DNA of 56,590 nucleotides from an uncultured Eubacteriales bacterium (GTDB lineage Bacteria > Bacillota > Clostridia > Oscillospirales > Oscillospiraceae). The DNA lies in NCBI GenBank assembly GCA_900321275.1, contig ONVI01000011.1, forward strand, positions 1 through 56,590. The letters run 5' to 3'. The translations under genes and the position numbers were made by a program. Under the pieces are notes generated by a model. That model did not search any database, had not been told where the DNA came from, and worked only from the letters and a program-made list of their open reading frames with translations. This document shows positions 23,544-31,256 of the stretch, in pieces (the stretch's first letter is position 1; the number at the start of each line of letters is the position of its first letter).

Positions 23544-25132
23544 GAAATCCCGATCTGATCGGCTCCAACCGCCGCGCGCTGGGTCTTGTGATTCTGGGAA
23601 TTGTGCTGAGCCTGATTCTTTTCAGCATGCCGCTCTACAGCTTCAACGCCTGCGTCTATACAAAAAAATCCCCCAACACCTTCGTGGGGGATGAGAAGTA
23701 CCGGACCGTCCGCGCAGAGGTTGAGCAGGTCGCCGACGACTACCGCGCCCAAGGCTTTGCGGCGGAGATCGGCGAGGATGTGCTGGAGCGCGTCAATTCC
23801 AAGGGAGAGACCACCTCGCTCATCACCTTCACGGTCAATCAAAGCCTCAGCAAGAGTCCGCTGTCGATGCTCGGCTGCGGCTTCCCCGCATCGTATGTGC
23901 TGGCGGCGATGCTCTTCCTGATGGGGCTGGCGCTTGTCTGCGCGATTCTCGGCAGCGTCGGCACCATGGATCTTGTGCATTTTCACCTTGACAGGCGAAC
24001 GGCTTCGCTGCGAAATCTGGCCGCTGTCGCGCTGCTGCTGGCGCTGCTGCTGGTGCCGGTGTTTATCCTGATGAACAACGTCGCCTTCTCCCGCCGGATC
24101 GCGCTTTATAACGCCGGGCTTTTGGAGGAGGGGAAGGACGCGCTGTTTGCCAAAATGGACAGGCTGCTCTTTGACGGGCGCATGGGCGCCGATATCGGCA
24201 AGGCTTTGAGCGGCCTCACGATGGAGCATTCCGGGCTGATCTGGATGCTGCTGCCCGCGATCCTCATGTCGCTGCTGGCCGCGGTGCAGCTTCGTTACGG
24301 CAGCATCAAGAGCAGCGCCCTGAGAGCCTGCCTGTATTTCTTCGTGGTCATCGTCTGCGTCGTGACGCTCTATCCCTACTATGTCATGACCATCACGGCC
24401 TTCCGCTCCAACGCGGAGACGCTGGACATGTACTTCCTGCACCTCTTCCCGACGAAGTGGATCTGGAGCAACCTGTCCGATATCATCCACCGCGGTGTGC
24501 CGCGCTATCTGCTCAACTCCCTGTTGGTCGCGGGCGGAGCGACGGGGCTTGCCATGCTCTGCGGCATCCCGGCGGCCTACGCCATGGCGCGCATGAACTT
24601 CAAGGGCAAGAAGGCCTTTCTGGGCTTTGTCATCATGAGCCAGATGTTCTCCCCGGTCGTGCTGCTGATCGGCATTTCCCAGCTCATGAACACCCTGCAT
24701 CTCAACGACAGCGTGCTCGGCCTGATGCTCATTAACGCCGCCTTCAACCAGGCCTTCGCGATCTGGCTTCTGCGCGGCACCTTCGTTTCCATCTCCTCGG
24801 AGATGGAACAGGCCGCGCTCATCGACGGTTGCGGCACCTTCGGCGCGCTCACAAAGGTGCTGCTCCCGATGGCCATGCCCGGTATCGTGACGGCGCTGAT
24901 CTTCGTGTTTATCAATGCCTGGAACGAGTACACCATTGCGACGGTGCTGATCTCCACGGCCTCCAACCGGCCCATCACCGTCGGCATCACGCAGTTCTCG
25001 TCCTTCAACATGATCGAGTGGCAGTACCTCTTTGCCGCGTCCCTGGTGGCGACGCTCCCGGTTGTGGTACTCTTCATGAGCATTGAAAAGCATCTGACCT
25101 CCGGCCTCACCTCCGGCGGCGTCAAGGGCTGA
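23540..25132 (+). CDS. Sugar ABC transporter permease (MalG-type) with extra N-terminal membrane-linked domain
   Basis: A 530-residue permease, nearly twice the usual 280. The C-terminal 280 residues are a standard MalG-like permease (TLYPYYVMTITAFRSN, then EQAALIDGCGTFGALTKVLL as the EAA loop). The first 250 add a membrane helix, an outside segment (about 35-105: VRAEVEQVADDYRAQGFAAE), and three or four more helices. Such long MalG forms are seen in some Clostridia; what the addition does is not known. GTG start overlapping the previous gene by 4 bases. No ATPase gene follows, so an MsmK-like shared ATPase is expected elsewhere. Confidence 0.88.
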   Translation: MRNPDLIGSNRRALGLVILGIVLSLILFSMPLYSFNACVYTKKSPNTFVGDEKYRTVRAEVEQVADDYRAQGFAAEIGEDVLERVNSKGETTSLITFTVNQSLSKSPLSMLGCGFPASYVLAAMLFLMGLALVCAILGSVGTMDLVHFHLDRRTASLRNLAAVALLLALLLVPVFILMNNVAFSRRIALYNAGLLEEGKDALFAKMDRLLFDGRMGADIGKALSGLTMEHSGLIWMLLPAILMSLLAAVQLRYGSIKSSALRACLYFFVVIVCVVTLYPYYVMTITAFRSNAETLDMYFLHLFPTKWIWSNLSDIIHRGVPRYLLNSLLVAGGATGLAMLCGIPAAYAMARMNFKGKKAFLGFVIMSQMFSPVVLLIGISQLMNTLHLNDSVLGLMLINAAFNQAFAIWLLRGTFVSISSEMEQAALIDGCGTFGALTKVLLPMAMPGIVTALIFVFINAWNEYTIATVLISTASNRPITVGITQFSSFNMIEWQYLFAASLVATLPVVVLFMSIEKHLTSGLTSGGVKG

Positions 25133-25326
25133 TTTCTCCATACTTCTTTTGGGAGCTGCCGCGCATCGTCCGATGAAAAGATTATTGCGAACGGTGTATG
25201 GCTCGAATACAGGCGGGAAATATGCCGTCAGGCCGTACCCGGGGATTGATTCAGCGTTTCCTCAGCTGCATTGCCCAAACCTTTTCCTTCTGCCCACCTT
25301 CCCGCACAGCGCGAGTAAATCTCCCC

Positions 25327-25355
25327 TTGCCAAACAGGTTTTCATTCGGTATACT
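25327..25355 (+). promoter_or_regulatory. Promoter for the small membrane protein
   Basis: TTGCCA (25327-25332), 17-bp spacer, TATACT (25350-25355), followed by AAGGAG and ATG at 25407. The rest of 25133-25326 shows no gene. Confidence 0.65.
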
Positions 25356-25406
25356 GTAACCAAGCACGAGCTCTGCGCTCAGAAAATAATAAAAGGAGCG
25401 AAATTT

Positions 25407-25670
25407 ATGTTCAAAAAACTGTTACAGGCAATCGCCAAAGTCTTCGTGGCCCGGAAAGTAGAGGAAGGCGCAAAAGCCGCGGCTGGCGCCATCATCAAAA
25501 AGAAGTTGAAGTCCGCTCTGGTTTTTGGCCTGTGCACACTTCTCTTTGCTGGCATCAGCTTCTTCCTCGGGAAGTACTATGACGACGTAAAGGCATACAC
25601 CTACGGTGAGCCCGTTCCGGAGAAGTACGAGGGAACGATCATCGGCAAGCTGTGGGCAGCAAAGCCCTGA
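25407..25670 (+). CDS. Small hypothetical membrane protein
   Basis: An 87-residue protein with its own promoter and AAGGAG ribosome site. Residues 1-38 form an amphipathic, Lys/Ala-rich helix (MFKKLLQAIAKVFVARKVEE), followed by a single membrane helix (about 39-56, ALVFGLCTLLFAGISFFL) and a polar tail. I do not recognise the family. The basic start and short length would also fit a membrane-active peptide, but nothing next to it supports a toxin role. The longer frame from 25149 includes the promoter and is not used. Confidence 0.6.
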   Translation: MFKKLLQAIAKVFVARKVEEGAKAAAGAIIKKKLKSALVFGLCTLLFAGISFFLGKYYDDVKAYTYGEPVPEKYEGTIIGKLWAAKP

Positions 25671-25679
25671 ACGGCGACA

Positions 25680-25922
25680 AAGGGGCTGTCTCAAAACGAA
25701 TTTATATACGCAGAGACTGAATTTATACCGCAAGGGGGAGGGTCTTGACCCTCCGCGTGAAAAAACGAATCAGCGCAGAAACGTGGGGCAAATCCGTAGA
25801 AATGTTCGGATTCGCCCCGCGTTTTTTCAAGATTTATGCGTTTAACTGCCGGGAGGGGCAAGCCCCTCCCCTACGGTGATATATCATTGTTTTCAGACTT
25901 ATTCACGTTTTGAGACAACGTT
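25680..25922. repeat. MITE-like inverted-repeat element, copy 1
   Basis: About 243 bp whose ends are imperfect inverted repeats: GGGGCTGTCTCAAAACG at the left and its complement CGTTTTGAGACAACG at the right. It contains no open frame for a transposase, but does contain a GGGAGGGGCAAGCCCCTCCC hairpin. A second copy, about 90% alike by eye, lies at 34347-34591. Together these marks suit a non-autonomous transposon (MITE). Together with flanking bases it fills 25671-26012. Confidence 0.75.
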
Positions 25923-26012
25923 TTTTATTTTACAAAAGCGCAGACGGTGCGAATTGAAAGGTTAATATGATTCTTCAACGAAACGATCTGACCGTTTTAT
26001 CGAGGATCAGTA

Positions 26013-26756
26013 TTATCCCTTCATCTGATATGTCACGGTGACATTGGCGCTGATTTCCGACTCGCCCGGCATGAGAGCAGGGCCTTTCGCCATGGAATCC
26101 ATCGTCATTTCCATGTAATAATTTCCCGCGCGGCCGTACCTGGCGGATGTATCCTCCCAGCCCTCTGTGATGGAGACGGCCTCCCCCAGCGTCTTTCCGG
26201 CAGCCTTGGCCAGCGTTTCCGCTTTCACGCGCGCGTTTCCGACCGCCTCCGTCAGAGCCTCCTGATATGCCTCGTCGTAGCCGCTGCAAAGGAAGGAAAT
26301 ATTGTCAATATTGTTGACGCCCGCCGCCACGCAGTCGGCCAGCAGCTTTCCGACATTCTCCAAATCCTGATCCTGTACGCTCATGGATGTACTGACACTG
26401 TAGCCGACGATGCGCTGTCCCCCCGCCTCGGAGTAGTCGTACTGCGGATACATGCTGTAATAGGTGGTGCGGATGCTCTTCTCCTCGACGCCGCGCCCGG
26501 TCAGGACGTCTATGACCTTCTGCACCGCTTCGCTGTTTTTGCTCTGGGCAAGCTCGGCGGTCTCTTCCTGCGTGGTGACGCCGAAGGAAACCGTCGCCTT
26601 ATCCGGCGTGAGCAGGACAGCGCCGGACGCAGAGACCGTGATCTCGCCCGCCGCATCTGCCGGGGCACTCTCCTGCGCGAAGGATGTTGCGCCGAAGCTC
26701 ATGACCAGCGCCGCTCCAAGGATCAGGCAAAGTACAGCTTTCCAGGTTCTCTTCAT
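26013..26756 (-). CDS. Secreted SIMPL (DUF541) domain protein
   Basis: A 247-residue protein with a signal peptide (cleavage after SFA, about residue 27) and then the SIMPL/DUF541 fold: EITVSASGAVLLTPDKATVSF, IRTTYYSMYPQYDY, GYSVSTSMSVQDQDLENVGK and ARVKAETLAKAAGK. Relatives include the E. coli oxidative-stress protein YggE; the biochemical role is not settled. Its upstream region (26757-26910) holds a GTACGGC/GCCGTAC hairpin at 26802-26822. It ends at TAA 26013 next to the MITE. Confidence 0.85.
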   Translation of the reverse strand: MKRTWKAVLCLILGAALVMSFGATSFAQESAPADAAGEITVSASGAVLLTPDKATVSFGVTTQEETAELAQSKNSEAVQKVIDVLTGRGVEEKSIRTTYYSMYPQYDYSEAGGQRIVGYSVSTSMSVQDQDLENVGKLLADCVAAGVNNIDNISFLCSGYDEAYQEALTEAVGNARVKAETLAKAAGKTLGEAVSITEGWEDTSARYGRAGNYYMEMTMDSMAKGPALMPGESEISANVTVTYQMKG

Positions 26757-26910
26757 GTTTCCAGTCCTCCTGTTTCATTTTTTCAATTGCTTTTCAAGCT
26801 TGTACGGCAAAAACCGCCGTACTGTCTCATATGACGACGCGATCAGTCAAAAGTTCCGCAGGCTTTGCTTTATCGCCATACATTTTCGGGTTGCCGCGGC
26901 CTGAAAATCC

Positions 26911-26939
26911 TTGTATTGCAGGCATTTGTAGGATATAAT
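26911..26939 (+). promoter_or_regulatory. Promoter of the HD-GYP gene
   Basis: TTGTAT (26911-26916), 17-bp spacer, TATAAT (26934-26939), closely followed by GGGGGTGAT as ribosome site. Confidence 0.7.
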
Positions 26940-26960
26940 ACTATCGTGGGGGGTGATATT

Positions 26961-28265
26961 GTGGCGTTCATCATTTCGCATCAGTTCAGCATCATGATTT
27001 TCATGAGCGGTATCTGCGGCATTCTCGCCTTCCTCACCCTGATTACGGATTCTCTGTCTCCCCAAAAAAAGAGCATCCTGGCACTGATGGGCCTGTCGGC
27101 CATGCTGCTGCTCATCTTTGATCGCCTCTCCTACTACTACCGGGGGAATACAAGCGATCTCGGCTCCGTTATGGTCAGACTCTGCAACGGGCTGGTGTTT
27201 TTCCTGACGATCTTCATCCTGCATCTGGTAACGCAGTACATGAAGGATCTGCTGCGGCACGAGGGGAAGCTCCCGGTTACGCCGCTGCCCCTGCGGATAT
27301 GCGAAGGCCTGTTTGCGGCGGGCACAGTGCTGATCATCGTCTCGCAGTTCACGGGGCTGTACTACACCTTTGACGCGCAGAATATCTATCACAGAGCGCC
27401 GGGTTATCCCATTTCCTATATCATCCCGCTTTTGATCGTGCTGCTGCAGGAATACACGCTGCTGCGCTATCGGAACCGGCTGAACAAAACGCTTGTCATC
27501 TCTCTGATGCTGAGCCTTGCCTTGCCGACGGTCATGTCCACTGTGCAGATATTTTACTACGGCGCGTCGCTGACCAGCATTACCATGGGCTTTGTCGTCA
27601 TCGTGTTCTATATCTACGCGCTGAACGATCTTGGAAAGGCCGTACACAGGGCGCGGCAGAACGAGCTTGAATTCTACAAGGCGTCCGAGAAAAAAGAGGC
27701 CGCCATGTTTGCGGAAACCGCCGAGGCGCTGGCAAACGCCATCGACGCCAAAGACAAATATACCCACGGCCATTCCACGCGGGTCGCCGCCCTTTCCCGA
27801 CAGATCGCAAAAGAGGCCGGCATGACGGACAGGGACTGCGATCAGGTGTACTTTGCGGCGCTTTTGCACGATATCGGCAAAATCGGCATCCGGGACGATA
27901 TCATCAACAAAGAGGGCAAGCTCACTGACGAGGAATTTGAACAGATCAAGCTCCACCCCATTCTGGGCTATCAGATTCTTTCCAGCATCAAGCAATCCCC
28001 CACGCTGAGCATCGGCGCCCACTATCATCACGAGCGGTATGACGGCACGGGCTATCCGGACGGGCTGTGCGGCGAGGAGATCCCGGAGATCGCCCGCATT
28101 ATCGCCGTGGCCGACGCCTATGACGCCATGTCCTCTTCCAGAAGCTACCGCGCATATCTCCCGCAGGAGGCCATAAAAAGAGAGCTGAAGCGAGGCATGG
28201 GAAAACAATTTGATCCGAAATACGCCGAAATCATGCTGCGTATGATGGAAAACGGCGAGACATAA
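26961..28265 (+). CDS. Membrane HD-GYP protein, probable cyclic-di-GMP phosphodiesterase
   Basis: A 434-residue protein. The first 220 residues hold about seven membrane helices; then a short linker and an HD-GYP domain. The metal site is LLHDIGKIGI (His303-Asp304), followed by HPILGYQIL, and the GYP part is YHHERYDGTGYPDG (GYP at 364-366), all intact. HD-GYP enzymes cut cyclic-di-GMP. Start chosen at GTG 26961, preceded by GGGGGTGAT; the longer frame from 26865 crosses the promoter. With the PilZ synthase at 13800-15605 it suggests working cyclic-di-GMP signalling in this organism. A strong terminator follows. Confidence 0.88.
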   Translation: MAFIISHQFSIMIFMSGICGILAFLTLITDSLSPQKKSILALMGLSAMLLLIFDRLSYYYRGNTSDLGSVMVRLCNGLVFFLTIFILHLVTQYMKDLLRHEGKLPVTPLPLRICEGLFAAGTVLIIVSQFTGLYYTFDAQNIYHRAPGYPISYIIPLLIVLLQEYTLLRYRNRLNKTLVISLMLSLALPTVMSTVQIFYYGASLTSITMGFVVIVFYIYALNDLGKAVHRARQNELEFYKASEKKEAAMFAETAEALANAIDAKDKYTHGHSTRVAALSRQIAKEAGMTDRDCDQVYFAALLHDIGKIGIRDDIINKEGKLTDEEFEQIKLHPILGYQILSSIKQSPTLSIGAHYHHERYDGTGYPDGLCGEEIPEIARIIAVADAYDAMSSSRSYRAYLPQEAIKRELKRGMGKQFDPKYAEIMLRMMENGET

Positions 28266-28293
28266 ACGATCTCGTCATCCATCCCCCGCAGCA

Positions 28294-28349
28294 GCGCGGC
28301 CCGCGGCAGAGAGCACCGGCCTTTCTGCCCGGGCCGCGCTTCATTTCTT
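28294..28349 (+). terminator. Terminator after the HD-GYP gene
   Basis: Stem GCGCGGCCC (28294-28302) with GGGCCGCGC (28331-28339), inner pairing as well, then a T-rich TTCATTTCTTT. Confidence 0.7.
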
Positions 28350-28427
28350 TATGATAAGGCTTGTTTTTTCAGGTATAAAGTGCTATAACGTGTCGGTATA
28401 GTTTGAAAGAAATGAGGCGCAGAAACC

Positions 28428-28958
28428 ATGGGCTTTGTCAGGAAGCTTGACACGCGGTATGGGGATAACGCGATCTGGCAGTTTGTCAAATTCAATCTCG
28501 TCAGCACCAGTGTCACGGCGGTACAGCTCGCGCTGGCAAATCTGCTCCCCTTCCTGTTTGACGGCGTGACGAAACCGCTGCCCGTTTTCCTGCAGAAGAT
28601 TTTCGACCCCGCGGTGCTCTTCGACGGGCCGTCTCCCTATGTGGTGAACGGCGCGGTCACATGGGGCTATGTGCTGCCGTTCTTTCTTTCCAATTTTCTG
28701 GCCAATGTGTACGGCTACTATATGAACATGAAGACCACCTTCCGCGGCAGCGGAAGCCGCGCGGGTCTCACGGCCTATCTCGTCATCCTGACGGCGCTGA
28801 TTCTCTTTTCCACCTGGCTGCAGGGCTATCTCAACGCGAAGCTCGCCGTAACCCCGCTTGCGCTGTGGGGGCGCACCATTGCGGCCATGGCGGCAGGACT
28901 GGTGCAGGTTGCCGTTCTGTTCCCTCTGGAAAAATTTGTATTGTTTCGCAAGAAATAA
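28428..28958 (+). CDS. GtrA-like membrane protein
   Basis: A 176-residue protein with four hydrophobic helices and the GtrA-type start FVKFNLVSTSVTAVQLALAN, plus NFLANVYGYYMNMKTTFRG before helix three, matching the conserved N-x-Y-x-x-N region of this family. GtrA proteins are thought to move polyprenyl-linked sugars across the membrane. It has a longer loop (about 45-75) than most. A likely promoter with TATAGT-like -10 lies near 28393-28400. The glycosyltransferase gene starts 11 bp later, a common pairing. Confidence 0.75.
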   Translation: MGFVRKLDTRYGDNAIWQFVKFNLVSTSVTAVQLALANLLPFLFDGVTKPLPVFLQKIFDPAVLFDGPSPYVVNGAVTWGYVLPFFLSNFLANVYGYYMNMKTTFRGSGSRAGLTAYLVILTALILFSTWLQGYLNAKLAVTPLALWGRTIAAMAAGLVQVAVLFPLEKFVLFRKK

Positions 28959-28969
28959 GGAGAACTATC

Positions 28970-30274
28970 ATGGAAAAGGTCAGTATTATCGTCCCTGTTT
29001 ATAACGGTGAAGCCCATTTGCTGCGCTGCGCGGAGAGCATCCTTGCGCAGGATTATCCCGAGCTGGAGCTGATTCTGGTGGACGACGGAAGCCGCGACGC
29101 ATCCTTTGAGCTGATGCGCGAGCTCGCCGCCCGGGACACGCGCGTGAAAGCGATCCACAAGGAAAACGGCGGCGTTTCCTCTGCCCGCAATCGCGGCCTT
29201 GACGAGGCGTCCGGACGTTATATCCAATTTTCGGATGTGGACGACTGGCTCCCCATCGACGCGACAAAGCTCCTTATGCGCGAGATCGAGGCGAGCGACG
29301 CTGACCTTGTGATCGGCGATTTCTACCGGGTGGTGGGCAACAACGTCTCACGCAAGGGCTCCATCGACGAAGGCGGCCTGCTGAACCGTCAGGAATACGC
29401 GGATGAGATGCTGCGCAGTCCCGCGGATCTGTACTACGGCGCTCTGTGGAACAAGCTCTATCGGCGCGATCTGATCGAGCGCTATGGCGTCCGTATGGAT
29501 GAGACGATCTCCTACAGCGAGGACATGATTTTCAATCTGGAATACCTTCTTCATGCGGACAAAATCGCCGTCTTAAAGGCGCCGGTCTATTATTACGAGT
29601 ACACCAAGGGCTCGCTTGTCGACCAGAATCTGAATCTGAGCGCCACCGTCAAGATGAAGCAGGCCGTGATCGGGTACTACAACGAGTTTTATAAAAAGAC
29701 CTTCTCCCCCGCCGATTATCAGGACCGGCTGCCGATTGTATACAGCTATCTGCTGGCTGTCAGCCGCGACAGCTTATCTCTGCCGTTTATGCCGGGGACA
29801 AAAAAACTCTCCTCGGAAACGGGAGGCAGCCTCCTGCGCTCGCCCTTCGGCGGAGAGCTGGAGACTGCCTATCTGGAGGGCCGCATGCTGATGCGCTATT
29901 TGGACACGGTTGCCAAAAAGCATGACCTCAAGCGCGATGAAATGACCGTTCTCTATCTCCTGTGGAAGCTGGATCGCCCCTGCCGTGCGGCGGAGCTGAG
30001 CGTTTTTCCCGGGCTCACAAAAAGCGACATTACCTTCGCGCTTGCAAAGCTGCTGTACGCCGGTCTGGTCACGCGTGAGACGGACGGCGGCACGGCGTAT
30101 CGCTTCCACGCGCCGGAGCTTGAGCCGGAGCTGCGGCAGATGGTCGGCGATTTTCAGGCTGTCAGCTTCGAGGGCCTGTCCGAGGAGGAGCTTTCCGTCT
30201 ATCGCCGCTGTACCGAGACGATCCGCGACAACATTCGCCGCCGCCTGCTGGTGGAGAAAAGCGGAGAGTTCTGA
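28970..30274 (+). CDS. Family-2 glycosyltransferase fused to a C-terminal MarR-like winged helix
   Basis: A 434-residue protein. Residues 1-215 are a GT2 (GT-A) domain: VSIIVPVYNGEAHLLRCAES, VDDGS (37-41), GVSSARNRGLDEASG, and the DxD-like SDVDDW (88-93). About 215-310 is helical and of unknown role. Residues about 320-380 read as a winged helix-turn-helix: DEMTVLYLLWKLDRPCRAAE, then LTKSDITFALAKLLYAGLVT and a DGGTAYRF wing, typical of MarR-type DNA-binding domains. I know no common GT2 with such a tail; it may be a protein-interaction module rather than a DNA binder. GGAGAA ribosome site. Downstream of gtrA-like gene by 11 bp, probably one operon. Confidence 0.8.
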   Translation: MEKVSIIVPVYNGEAHLLRCAESILAQDYPELELILVDDGSRDASFELMRELAARDTRVKAIHKENGGVSSARNRGLDEASGRYIQFSDVDDWLPIDATKLLMREIEASDADLVIGDFYRVVGNNVSRKGSIDEGGLLNRQEYADEMLRSPADLYYGALWNKLYRRDLIERYGVRMDETISYSEDMIFNLEYLLHADKIAVLKAPVYYYEYTKGSLVDQNLNLSATVKMKQAVIGYYNEFYKKTFSPADYQDRLPIVYSYLLAVSRDSLSLPFMPGTKKLSSETGGSLLRSPFGGELETAYLEGRMLMRYLDTVAKKHDLKRDEMTVLYLLWKLDRPCRAAELSVFPGLTKSDITFALAKLLYAGLVTRETDGGTAYRFHAPELEPELRQMVGDFQAVSFEGLSEEELSVYRRCTETIRDNIRRRLLVEKSGEF

Positions 30275-30331
30275 GCCGCAGCCTCACCGTGACTTTGCAT
30301 CAGGTTTGGTCAATAAGCATACCGTCTCGAC

Positions 30332-30472
30332 GTGGCTCGATGGAACGCAATCAGCACGACGGTCAGTACGGTCTGGACTGCGATCAAGGATACTATCAGC
30401 GGCATTGTGCAGGGCATCTGGGACAAGATCACCGGTGTCTGGCAGAGCATCTACGATACAATCGCTCCCTTT
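30332..30472 (+). pseudogene. Fragment of a phage tail tape-measure protein
   Basis: About 47 codons read WNAISTTVSTVWTAIKDTIS and IVQGIWDKITGVWQSIYDTI, the repeated Trp-rich helices found in tape-measure proteins of Siphovirus-like phages of Firmicutes. The frame has no ribosome site and runs out at the junction with the AT-rich kinase gene (about 30472). A scar left by a prophage or by recombination. Confidence 0.65.
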
Positions 30473-30473
30473 G

Positions 30474-30995
30474 TTAATCCAAAATTTCTCTTATCGAATC
30501 ATCAAAGTTTTCTGTAATCAGAGTAATCTGTTCTCCATTCGATTGGTACCCTTCTATGATCTGGTGATTATCTTGTTTCAGTTGTTCAGCTGTACAATCA
30601 GAATCATCAAGCCTTGTTTCGATATCAGAACCATGTGATTTTATCTCTTCAAAATGCGAATCTATATATTCATCTGACATAGCAAGACAAATGAATCTTA
30701 TAGACTGAAGGTACCGCTCATCAAAGCTTTTTTTCCAATCAAAAGGAATATAACAACCCTCAACAATAAGATTCTGCTCATTCTCAATAGCAGTCTTTAT
30801 GATCTCTCGAACGACTGGCCAAAGATAATCGGTAAGTTCATCATCATCTTCTGGTGTGAGAACAGTATTGCCGCTGCGAATAAGGCCCATCTTCAAATGG
30901 TCAATGGAATAATAAGGATATTTGATTTTCTCAAGCATCCGTTGTGCCAGAACCGTTTTCCCGACATGGGATGCTCCTGTTATTATGATTACCAT
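30474..30995 (-). CDS. P-loop nucleotide-kinase-like protein, probably acquired
   Basis: A 173-residue protein with a Walker A motif GASHVGKT near the N-terminus (residues 7-14) and an adenylate-kinase/zeta-toxin-like layout: YYSIDHLKMGLIRSG, then NLIVEGCYIPFDWKKSF and an Asp/Glu-rich C-terminus. Substrate unknown. The start was set at 30995, where GAGGTAAAG stands before ATG; the frame upstream runs into repeats. The gene is plainly AT-richer than its neighbours and uses A/T-ending codons, and it lies between a phage fragment and four spaced repeats, so lateral transfer is likely. Confidence 0.7.
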   Translation of the reverse strand: MVIIITGASHVGKTVLAQRMLEKIKYPYYSIDHLKMGLIRSGNTVLTPEDDDELTDYLWPVVREIIKTAIENEQNLIVEGCYIPFDWKKSFDERYLQSIRFICLAMSDEYIDSHFEEIKSHGSDIETRLDDSDCTAEQLKQDNHQIIEGYQSNGEQITLITENFDDSIREILD

Positions 30996-31030
30996 CTTTA
31001 CCTCGTCAAATCCTGAGTTGTCGCGCTGAC

Positions 31031-31143
31031 ATCCAAACCACAGCCACAACCCGCTGTTATCCAAATCACTAACTCAACCCTACCGCAAAAACATCCAAAA
31101 CGGCCACTCAACCCTATGACATCTAAATGGCCTACTCAACCTT
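31031..31143. repeat. Four spaced repeats resembling a transposon end
   Basis: Degenerate units of about 23 bp start at 31031, 31059, 31093 and 31121 (spacings 28, 34, 28 bp). Consensus ATCYAAA-NGGCC-ACTCAACCCT. Multiple short repeats near the tip are known in IS21-family ends, and a transposase would bind them, but no transposase gene is present. The rest of the 30996-31256 gap shows a GTGCCG-type hairpin near the RlmD stop and no gene. Confidence 0.5.
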
Positions 31144-31256
31144 CCCGCCGGAGCGGTTGATATGTTCTGACAGAGCGATTTTTACAGTCAAATCAGCTCA
31201 ATACCGCTTACGGCAAAGTGCCCGAAAAGCCCGGAAATACGGCACTTTTTCGGCGG

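Noticed and set aside
25149-25406. Upstream extension of the small membrane protein frame
   Set aside because: It spans the predicted promoter; the AAGGAG site fits the ATG at 25407.
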